Shown here piece by piece: positions 1 to 7,578 of a stretch of DNA of 20,482 bases (position 1 is the stretch's first letter; every line of letters starts with the position of its first letter). Source of the DNA: Stramenopiles sp. TOSAG23-2 (taxonomy: Eukaryota > Sar); contig LT649557.1 of assembly GCA_900128395.1 (NCBI GenBank), positions 1-20,482 of the forward strand. The letters are read 5' to 3'. The notes beneath the pieces were generated by a model, which was not told the DNA's origin, made no database searches, and worked only from the letters and a program-made list of their open reading frames with translations. A program made the translations under genes and the position numbers.

Positions 1-55
1 AACACGTTTGGTATGATCTGCAAATGTATGATTCCATTGATTTCAAATTATCACC
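1..55 (-). repeat. Inverted partial copy of the 116-bp unit of the protease gene
   Basis: The reverse complement of these 55 bases is identical to positions 2585-2639 and 2701-2755 inside the protease gene. The match stops at base 55, which corresponds to the left edge of the tandem unit described at 2585-2816, and it runs off the left end of the window. The neighbouring sequence therefore probably continues as an inverted copy of that unit. A match of exactly 55 bases at a sequence end could also be a k-mer overlap left by a de Bruijn assembler. Confidence 0.85.
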
Positions 56-280
56 AGTGGTACTACTTGGTACCACAGCAGCAGTGCATTTGTTAACACA
101 AAAATGAAGTGTGACGCAAAATAAAATGTGGTATATATATACTGAGGGAAAAAAGAACAAAACAACAAGAGATATTGTAAACAAGATAATAACCAAAAGA
201 AATTAAAAGAAGGAGAATCATTGTTTACATATAGTATAATTTCATATTGAAATATTCTATCAACAATAGAGAATTCGAAG
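56..280. other. AT-rich 5' flank of the protease gene
   Basis: No coding sequence is convincing here. The stretch holds a short palindromic patch around 57-78 (GTGGTAC and GTACCAC arms) and a (TA) run near 133-141, and it becomes A-rich towards the ATG at 281. It probably contains the promoter and 5' untranslated region of the downstream gene, but no promoter element can be assigned. Confidence 0.4.
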
Positions 281-3200
281 ATGAAGATAAATAATATCAA
301 CAAACAATATGGATTACTTGCATTAGCAACTTGTTTAATTATTGCTGTTGTATATTATGAGATACCACAGAATCATTATGAAAGATATAAGATACGTCAA
401 GCAAGGAATGAAATTGAAAAAGAAGGCGTAATATTATACCAGCACGAAAAGGATGATATTCAAAAAAGAAGATTGAATAAGGCAAAGAATACAAAAGGAA
501 GTGATGCACATTTTGAACCGCAAGTTATAAAAGGTGTTATGTCACATCAACAAAGATTGTTTCATAAACTTGATTATAAAATATATCAAAACGTTGATTA
601 TGTAATTGATAGAGAAGTAAAAAGTATTAAAAAAACATTATTTCGTCAATTGGGAGAATCAGGAGCAGCATTGACAGTTGAAAACACAGAACCGTTGAAG
701 ATAAAATACAACTGGGTCAATTTTGATAAAGATAAATCGCCACTTTTTAGACAATGTTTTGAAGCTGGAGCATGGTATTATCGCGGTGGCCGTAAAGTTA
801 CATCGCCGCCAAGTGGAAGTTACAAGGCTTGTCTGGATCCTAACAAGCCAGACGCTGACCCGAACGCAAATTATCTAGGAGATACGGATTGTTGGGGAAA
901 ATGCGAGGCAGGATGGGTTCTTACCCCGGACGTTATTGAATATGTGAAAACATCTATTGAAAAAAGTTTAGAAGAGTTGGAGTCAACTCTACGGGTACCA
1001 AAAATCAATGGACGATTAAAATTCGAGAAAGGTACTGGTAGTTATATTCAACTTTATGAAGATTTGGGGTACAGCAAAGAAGACATATTAACAGAAAGAT
1101 GTTTCGCGGATGGTTACTTTTTCAATACCCCATTTGAAGATTCATGGTGTACAGATGGACTGGAAGAAGGATATAATTACGTTCTTTCCATTACAAACAC
1201 ACCACCATTTAATAACGATGGTTCAGGTGCAGGTACTGGTGGAGTCACACTTCGTGACACTTACAACCGTCCACTTGCAGGCACTTACAATTTACTTCTA
1301 TCAATGGGAAAATGGTATGAAGATTCCATAGGTAAACCCGCAGACTATGGCCAAAAAGCTTTCAGAAGTCTTAGTATTCACGAGGCACTTCATGCACTTG
1401 GTTGGAATATTGGTGATTTACAACTTGCAAATGCAGTTGCCGGCCCATTCAAATCGTATACGGAACCTGGTGAGAAAGGAGTATCAGATGATGCTTTATG
1501 GTATGTAAAGCCTTCTACACGAAGTGCAACGCTTGCGAAGGTACATTTTGATTGCCAAGACGAGTCAAAATGGAGAGGCTATCCTTTAATGGGTATAATT
1601 GAAGGTGGTAGAGATTCACATCATAATAGTCATATTTTCTGGGAAGATGTTGAAAGTTATGGGTCAGGTGGCTTAATTACCCCGATAACATTGGCCTTAA
1701 TGGAGGACTTGGGTGTATATCTTGCCGATTATACAAAGAGCACACTTCCGAATTTAGGTGCCTTTGCTGGTTGCGATTTTGTGAATACACGATGCAGGCA
1801 TCAAGATGAAAATGGTATTACCGATCAAACCTATGAAACTGTTGCATCTACAGAGGAATGCGAAGGTTGGGTTAATAAATGGAATGGTGGTGGTTTGAAA
1901 AGCTATCTTTTAAATCAAGATTTTCGACTTAATAAATGTAACAACGATTATCGTACAAAGTGTGGTTCATTTAACAAGTGCCACCCTGAGTGTATTATCA
2001 AGACAGCTGATAATGGTAAGGAATATAACAAATGGAGACCACTTGGTAATGCAACGGGCGCCTTGCCAGCAATTTATCCGACAAAAACATCAAAAGAGGA
2101 AAAAACCCAGGCAGATTCAATGCTTTTATACGTTTTACCGTTATTAGTATCTATATTGTTCTCATTTGTTCTAGGTATAATATACAGAACATGCCATTCA
2201 CTCTTCGCTTCAGAGAAGAAAATGGTATGCTGGTCTCATTTGATCTCGTCGTTATTTGCTGCATTTGGTATAGCCATAATTGCCACAGCTATTTACGTAA
2301 TTGTCAAAACAGACGTATATGGTCACTTTTTAAGCTCAGGAGCAGCTGGTGCATTTGCTGCATTTGGCGTTATAATATTATTATTTGGCGTCGTACAATA
2401 CAAAACAGCAAAGACAACACACCTTTTGTCTATATTTACAGTTGGTTTAGTGAGCTCTGTAGTGTTAATTGCGCAATTAGCAGTAGTTGCATATTTACTT
2501 TACTTTGTCCATAGCTTCGATGCGGTTGATAATGCTGAAGTTGGCACAAGTGATTACGAACGTTGGGAAAGCCATGGAGCAATGGGTGATAATTTGAAAT
2601 CAATGGAATCATACATTTGCAGATCATACCAAACGTGTTGTCGGGATCCAATACTTTTAGTAGGAGGAACGACGGATACAGAGGTGGATGCGGAGGGATC
2701 GGTGATAATTTGAAATCAATGGAATCATACATTTGCAGATCATACCAAACGTGTTGTCGGGATCCAATACTTTTAGTAGGAGGAACGACGGATACAGAGG
2801 TGGATGCGGAGGGATCTTCTAACTCTTCTAACTCCAGTCGTATTGCAATTCATGCGAGTAATGTTACGATTGAAAACACGCAAACATGTGTAACACCTCA
2901 TCCTGGTATGAGTGAACAAGAACTAAGTTTATTAAAATTGAAAGATCCATCTAATGCTGGATTTTGTGAAATGGTTACTGGAACGAAAAATAAATATTTT
3001 ACAAGCATGAGTGAGGGTGCATGCCAAAAATTGGATGAAGAAGTGATAGATTTCAATCGAACAAGTTGCCAGGCAAACTTTTGCAAGGCAGGAATTGGTG
3101 GATACAATAAATTTGTTACTACTATGATTGCTATGGCTCGAAGAAATATGTACTCATTTGCTATGATGTGTTTCGCATTAGCATTTGTTCAATTATTTCA

Positions 3201-3339
3201 ATTAATTTTATTAATCAAATTGTATCGTTATCACAAAATACATACGCATAGTCAAACAGAAATGGTTCAAACGAAAGATGTAAAAGTAGTAACCACGAAA
3301 AAGGAAGACTTACAAAACCGATATAGACCTCAGGAATAA
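281..3339 (+). CDS. Leishmanolysin-like (M8) metallopeptidase fused to a tetraspanin-like membrane module; frame broken by a tandem duplication
   Basis: The N-terminus has a hydrophobic signal or anchor (residues 12-28). The catalytic zinc motif HEALH lies at 367-371, followed by GWN, then a candidate third zinc ligand in an HHNSH cluster at 447-451, and the Met-turn at M474 (LALMEDLG). This is the M8 order. Cys-rich sequence follows to about 600. Helices are predicted at about 614-636, 654-676, 687-708 and 715-743. Next comes a Cys-rich outer loop with CC at 786-787 and N-glycosylation sites, then a final helix (MYSF...LIKLY) before a hydrophilic tail. The last four helices with a long loop between the third and fourth resemble tetraspanin topology. 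Reading straight from 281, the frame stops at 2713 after 810 aa, inside the loop. Removing one copy of the 116-bp duplication, or splicing 2684-2799, gives one continuous 980-aa frame to 3339. Protease identity is strong; tetraspanin homology is my inference from topology. Confidence 0.85.
2585..2816 (+). repeat. Exact 116-bp tandem duplication inside the protease gene
   Basis: Positions 2585-2700 and 2701-2816 are identical over all 116 bases. Because 116 is not a multiple of three, the second copy shifts the reading frame: the upstream frame stops at 2713, and the downstream coding frame is recovered only after one copy is skipped. Each unit contains AGGT (2682-2685 and 2798-2801). Alternatives are a true frameshift, a new intron or an assembly duplication. 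Confidence 0.95.
2684..2799 (+). other. Candidate 116-bp intron created by the tandem duplication
   Basis: The interval starts with GT after AG and ends with AG before GT, using the AGGT found in each duplicate. Removing it joins 281-2683 (801 codons) to 2800-3339 (180 codons including stop) in phase 0. The donor GTGGAT and the acceptor end ACAGAG are weak, with no clear pyrimidine tract, unlike the GTAAGT donor of the intron at 17970-18052. Splicing is therefore only a possibility. Confidence 0.3.
3112..3260 (+). repeat. Direct repeat, copy 1: final membrane helix of the protease gene
   Basis: These 149 bases match 4919-5067 with three substitutions: two silent, one Ile to Val. They encode the last transmembrane helix and the start of the cytoplasmic tail. 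The two copies lie 1807 bp apart in the same orientation and bracket the Cys-rich gene at 3914-4546. Confidence 0.95.
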
Positions 3340-3913
3340 AATGAGTATACATTTAATATTTTTGGAAAAAAAATGGTGTGTGTGTACGCTAGCTACTACC
3401 ACCAGGATTAATATGATGTGATATGGTGTGATATATATAAAATGTTCTCTTACTCATATATTATATAAAAATTTTAGACGAAAGAGATAATAAGGCAACA
3501 GTAGAAAGAAATAGGCAAAATATACTTAAAACTGCCACACACTACGTGATCTTTAGTACCTCTTCAGCCCTAAACCTGAGGCGGGTAGCAGGGGGATAGC
3601 GTGGTGAGAGATTTTGGAGAGCTGTGCTTGATGCTGTTTTGGTGCTGATTTCGGCTGGAGGATGGTGTGATAGGGCGTGAAAATCATATTACTACTAATA
3701 CAGGAAATCAAGTATACATGTAGAATAAAAATAGTTTCAGCCAGCAAGCACGTTTTTTTCTCATCAACATTTAATTTATTATTAGCATTTTTAGCACAAA
3801 AGAGACCACGTACCTTCTTGTAGATTCGTCACAATTTCGTGCGGCAAACTTCGATATCCACGAACTGCATTGAAAAAACGTTAGAACATCAAATCTAAAA
3901 TCCTTTTACAACG
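3340..3913. other. Intergenic region with a GC-richer patch
   Basis: The first 200 bases are AT-rich and hold a small duplicated GATATGGTGTGATAT-type pattern near 3415-3440. Around 3560-3680 the sequence becomes markedly G-rich on the + strand, unlike other spacers. A 64-codon open frame on the - strand through that patch shows no domain or signal, and I do not call it a gene. The segment probably contains the promoter and 5' untranslated region of the next gene. Confidence 0.4.
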
Positions 3914-4546
3914 ATGATCCAAAAAATTGTACTTCTTGTTGCCCTTCTCTTTGTGCATGCTCAGGCAGGGACCTGGACCAAAGAAGACAACGTGCTTCCG
4001 CCTGGTCCTGAGGTTGTAGGTCCTGGCCGTTGCGATAGAGACTACATCTTCCTGGGTGATATGGAAGTCAACAGAAAATGCAAGCAGGATTGTTATTACA
4101 ATAAGTACAAATGTGGTGATTTTACAACATCATCCTGGATGGGACAAGCACCACTCGCAGAACGGAGCATGGATTGTTATCGCAAATGTAACAATGAATG
4201 CAACCGCTGTGATCCCGATGGATTTGACCAACGCGCACACCAACCTTCTTGCCCGGAACCGCAGTGCTTGATTGAAACCAAGGAGAGAATCAAGTGCCAC
4301 GCAACCTGTGGCGGGTTGCCAAAACGTGTTCAAATGGCACTCACGAAGCGATATAAGAGCTTAGGTTTGGAAACTGGAGTAGTCGGCACCAACAATATCT
4401 GCTTTATATTTTGCACCTGCAAATTTAGCGGACCGAGAGGTTTCAGGTGGCATGGGGAATCGCTGTGTGCAAACTTGACTCCGATGCCTTTTCAGCGACG
4501 CCTGAGAGCAAGTCTATACGACTTCGATGATGACTCTGTTTGGTAA
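3914..4546 (+). CDS. Secreted cysteine-rich protein, function unknown
   Basis: The 210-aa product starts with a clear signal peptide (MIQKIVLLVALLFVHAQA, cleavage likely after residue 18). The mature part has 16 cysteines, many in close spacings: CKQDC, CYRKCNNECNRC, CPEPQC, and FCTC near the end. No transmembrane helix follows, so a disulfide-rich secreted or surface protein is likely. I recognise no family. Its base composition differs from its neighbours: visibly GC-richer, with frequent G/C third positions, while adjacent genes are strongly A/T-ending. It sits between the protease gene and a copy of that gene's 3' end, which suggests it was inserted or transferred there. High expression with biased codons is another explanation. 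The ATG at 3914 is chosen because it begins the signal peptide. Confidence 0.8.
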   Translation: MIQKIVLLVALLFVHAQAGTWTKEDNVLPPGPEVVGPGRCDRDYIFLGDMEVNRKCKQDCYYNKYKCGDFTTSSWMGQAPLAERSMDCYRKCNNECNRCDPDGFDQRAHQPSCPEPQCLIETKERIKCHATCGGLPKRVQMALTKRYKSLGLETGVVGTNNICFIFCTCKFSGPRGFRWHGESLCANLTPMPFQRRLRASLYDFDDDSVW

Positions 4547-4918
4547 AGACTGTGGCGAATGACGATTCGATGCAAAAGGTGAAAGTACCTCGTAGTCTGG
4601 TGAATTTCGCCCTCGCTCGCTCCCTGTAGATCTCTCTCACCAACATATCCTCGGCTAAAATAGAAATATCTGAGCTATTGACATATGGACCACTTTTTGA
4701 GGCCACTTTTTTATTAGGGATTTTTTGGGGTTTTCTCCTTAAACATCTCTTCTGCAAACATATATAAGAAGGCCATAAAAAAAAAGTAACGATAGGAACG
4801 AAAAGAAAATCTCTTCTTCACCTGCTAATATTTTTATTATTATTATTATATAGTAGCTGGTAATAAAAAATAATATATACATGTATATGATGTAAATACT
4901 TTTGTGGATGAAATGAAC
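4547..4918. other. Intergenic region after the Cys-rich gene
   Basis: The first 200 bases stay GC-richer, like the preceding gene. The rest turns into AT-rich DNA with an (ATT)n/(TA)n stretch at 4829-4885. A TATATAA string occurs at 4759-4767. A long open frame on the opposite strand across 4443-4757 is mostly the shadow of the Cys-rich gene and shows no domain. I see no gene here. Confidence 0.4.
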
Positions 4919-5235
4919 TTTGTTACTACTATGATTGCTATGGCTCGAAGAAATATGTACTCATTTGCTATGATGTGTTTCGCATTAGCATTTGTTCAGT
5001 TATTTCAATTAATTTTATTAATCAAATTGTATCGTTATCACAAAGTACATACACATAGTCAAACAGATTTAATTCATGATGAAGAAAAATTAATTAATAA
5101 TCCCATATTATATTTTAATCCTGAAAATAAAAATATTGATTAATAAACCTGAATGGACTATAGATAATTCAGTTGAACAAAAAAAGTTAATAGATTGTTT
5201 AGAAAATAAAGTAGAATTTATAAAAAAATTATTTT
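4919..5235 (+). pseudogene. Orphan 3' fragment of a protease/tetraspanin-like paralogue
   Basis: Positions 4919-5067 are 98% identical to 3112-3260 and encode the final helix of the protease gene. An ATG at 4904 opens a 79-codon frame that ends at 5143, but nothing upstream encodes the rest of such a protein. The tail after 5067 differs from the intact gene (DLIHDEEKL instead of EMVQTKDV), so the source was probably a diverged paralogue or the copy was made by conversion. After the stop, a +1 frame continues with coding-like sequence (KPEWTIDNSVEQKKLIDCL, about 5145-5205) before a T run, which suggests a one-base frameshift somewhere around 5070-5140. No good splice acceptor lies just before 4919, so an alternative last exon is less likely. 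Confidence 0.65.
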
Positions 5236-5866
5236 TTTTTATATATATATATATAATAATAAAAATATATATATAATATAATATATATATAGAGTCTGAC
5301 GAAGCTCGTAATATGTATTACTCATGTACGATTTAGATTCAAAATATATCTCACGTAAGAAATTCAACACTCTTCACTCTTCTGCACTTCTGGTCAAAAA
5401 CTTTTCCTTCAGGAGTAATTTTTAAGGTAAATATCAAGAGGAGATTTGACCAACAATTTGTTCCAAATTAAAATGTACGCCATCTGGCCATCAATCTAGA
5501 AGCAATTTTAGGACCTCCTCTGACCTCTACAGTACAGGTTGCACAGCCCGGACAGCAGCATTGACACAGCATCAATATCAAAGGTTTTCTTTTGCGAAGA
5601 AAAATTTTAGAAAGAACTATAGATATATATGAGTAAAAATCCAATAGTGAATAGGTATAAAATAATAATTATAATACATATAAAAAATTTCAAAAAGACT
5701 AAAACAAATATATATACACAGAGTGATATATATACAAGAAGAAGATCAACAAGCGCTTAATAGAGAATAAAATTTAATTACAATTTATTACAAATACAAC
5801 ACAAATAATAAACAATATAAAACAAACTACTAAAGATCAAACAAGCAAAACAGCAAAACAAGAAAA
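5236..5866. other. Intergenic region with (TA)n and a GC-richer patch
   Basis: A (TA)n microsatellite runs from about 5240 to 5292. The segment 5395-5580 is GC-richer than the flanks and holds a 34-codon Cys-rich mini-ORF on the - strand (5468-5572), reported as a finding only. The last 250 bases are A-rich and probably include the 5' untranslated region of the next gene. Confidence 0.45.
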
Positions 5867-7360
5867 ATGGCATCCTTAGTATCTGCTACAAATGGAGATT
5901 TAAATGAAGAAGAAGCTCTACAAAGAGCACTTCGTGAGTCGAAAACGCTACATATTGCAGAAAAACAAATTCAAAGTGATGCAACCATTGCAAAATTACT
6001 TTTCACACGATTAAATGGGTATAATACAGTAAATCACTCTATTAAAGAAAGAAACGAAAGAAATACGGCAAAAAAGACTACCACTGTGAAAACCGAAGGA
6101 AAAGGTTATCTTAATGATAAGGAAATTTTAGAAGAGTTGAACTTCATTGCTAACAACTATAGTGATAAAACTACGCAAAACAAGAAAGTTCGTGATTTAA
6201 CTGTGAAAAAAATTTCACCACACCCAGTTGCAAAGGGTGGAAAAAAACACGGCCAATCGCTTGAAAGGGCACACCGCTTTCCAAATGAAATTATCAGAGA
6301 TATCGTTCTTGATAAAAATTTACCAGATAATATACGTGTATTAGCGGCTAGATTAAGCTATGACGTCTCCAATTGTAAACCTAGTGTAAATAATCGAAAA
6401 GGTGCAAAGGATTCACTGAAAAAATATTCAGATACAAATATGGAAAATGCCTTGAAAAAAAATACTGCAAATCCAACGCAATTCAATAACAAAACAGATC
6501 AATTTGACTTAGCTTTGGATGATATGATGAACCGAGAATATTTTGATGAAAATGGAAAGAGCAAAGGCAAAATTTTCAAAAATGCAAAATTAATTGAAAC
6601 CATTTTTAAGAAATTAAGTGCTAAAAGCGATCAATATGATCAATATGTTGCTGATCAAGATTTACGTACATTACCTAAAACAAAAGGTATAAAAGACGTT
6701 GTATTGAAAGCAAGGGCAAGACAAGAAGGTGGTAAAACTATATACAAAGGAAGCGGTAGGCCAAAAAATACGGATTATAAGCCGGATGGAACACTTCGCT
6801 ATAAACAAAATACTAAAAATGACGAAGCAATTGCAAGAGCACTTTCTTCACAAGTGAATAATGGTGCAAAAAGTCCAGGATCAGCAAAGACAGTAAGGGT
6901 CAAGCAACCAACAGTTTACAGCGGAAGTGGAAGGCCAAAAGTCACTGATTATACACTATCGGGAAGGCTTAGGCGAGCAAAGCCAGCAATGGTTCAGAAA
7001 GCAACTGTTTATAGCGGAAGCGGTAGACCAAAAGCCACCGATTATACAGCATCAGGAAATCTTAGACGGGCAAAGCCAGCAATGGTTCAGCAACAAACAG
7101 TTTACAGTGGAAGAGGCAGACCAAGAAATTCTGATTATATGTCATCGGGAATGCTTATGCGGCCAAGTGCACCACAAATATTTCATCAACCAACAATTTA
7201 TAGTGGAAGAGGCAGACCAAGAAATTCTGATTATATGTCATCGGGAATGCTTAACAGAGGCGGTGGTGGATATGGCGGTGGCGGTGGCGGTACAGTTTAC
7301 AGTGGAAGAGGAAGACCAAGAAACTCTGATTACACTGCATCAGGAAGATTGCGACGATAA
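5867..7360 (+). CDS. UIM-like protein with six basic GRP/DY repeats, function unknown
   Basis: The 497-aa product begins MASLVSATNG; the ATG is preceded by AAAA. Residues 13-26 (NEEEALQRALRESK) fit the ubiquitin-interacting motif pattern of an acidic patch then LxxALxxS, and a weaker similar helix (NDEAIARALSS) lies at 319-330. The central 290 residues are Lys/Asn-rich and unrecognised. The C-terminal part has six modules starting near residues 291, 349, 380, 411, 443 and 476, with consensus YSGxGRPxxxDYxxSGxLxR. The first three contain GSGRPK and the last three GRGRPR, which resembles an AT-hook core. A short Gly-rich linker precedes the last module. No signal peptide or membrane helix is seen. 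A nuclear or nucleic-acid-associated, ubiquitin-binding role is a guess. The gene converges with the RBR ligase gene. Confidence 0.85.
   Translation: MASLVSATNGDLNEEEALQRALRESKTLHIAEKQIQSDATIAKLLFTRLNGYNTVNHSIKERNERNTAKKTTTVKTEGKGYLNDKEILEELNFIANNYSDKTTQNKKVRDLTVKKISPHPVAKGGKKHGQSLERAHRFPNEIIRDIVLDKNLPDNIRVLAARLSYDVSNCKPSVNNRKGAKDSLKKYSDTNMENALKKNTANPTQFNNKTDQFDLALDDMMNREYFDENGKSKGKIFKNAKLIETIFKKLSAKSDQYDQYVADQDLRTLPKTKGIKDVVLKARARQEGGKTIYKGSGRPKNTDYKPDGTLRYKQNTKNDEAIARALSSQVNNGAKSPGSAKTVRVKQPTVYSGSGRPKVTDYTLSGRLRRAKPAMVQKATVYSGSGRPKATDYTASGNLRRAKPAMVQQQTVYSGRGRPRNSDYMSSGMLMRPSAPQIFHQPTIYSGRGRPRNSDYMSSGMLNRGGGGYGGGGGGTVYSGRGRPRNSDYTASGRLRR
6737..7360 (+). repeat. Coding repeat array of about 31-33 codons per unit
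   Basis: Six units of the GRP/DY module lie here. Units 2-6 are spaced 31-33 codons apart, and the first is 58 codons upstream. At the DNA level units 4, 5 and 6 are nearly identical through the AGTGGAAGAGG...GATTA core, and units 2 and 3 share a linker encoding AKPAMVQ. The gradient from diverged first unit to near-identical last units indicates recent expansion at the 3' end. Confidence 0.9.
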
Positions 7361-7578
7361 ATAAAAAAAATAATATTATAAAGAAAATAATATATATATC
7401 ATCTCTCTCTTTAAAAAAAATAATTACTTTCGGTAAAATATCTTGAAAATTCGTACACTATTTTAAATTTATACGTAAAATATACACCAATATTCATTCA
7501 TACGAAGTTTTCGTACATGATATTATATTCTATGTGTGTGTATACATTCAAATTACTTCTCACTCAGCACGAATGTCA
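7361..7578. other. Short spacer between convergent genes
   Basis: This 218-bp spacer joins the 3' ends of the repeat-protein gene and the RBR ligase gene. It is AT-rich and includes a small hairpin at 7501-7515 (TACGAA-GTT-TTCGTA). It presumably holds both 3' untranslated regions. Confidence 0.5.

Noticed and set aside
3553..3747. 64-codon open frame on the - strand in the GC-richer patch
   Set aside because: No domain, no signal peptide and composition that follows the local base content only.
4443..4757. 104-codon open frame on the - strand
   Set aside because: Its C-terminal third is the antisense of the Cys-rich gene and the rest shows no protein-like motif.
4904..5143. Orphan helix fragment as a genuine small gene or alternative last exon
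   Set aside because: It encodes only the last helix of a larger protein, has no good splice acceptor before 4919, and seems to have a frameshifted tail.
6737..7360. CRISPR-like or satellite array
   Set aside because: The repeats lie in frame inside a protein gene with conserved residues; the period is a whole number of codons.
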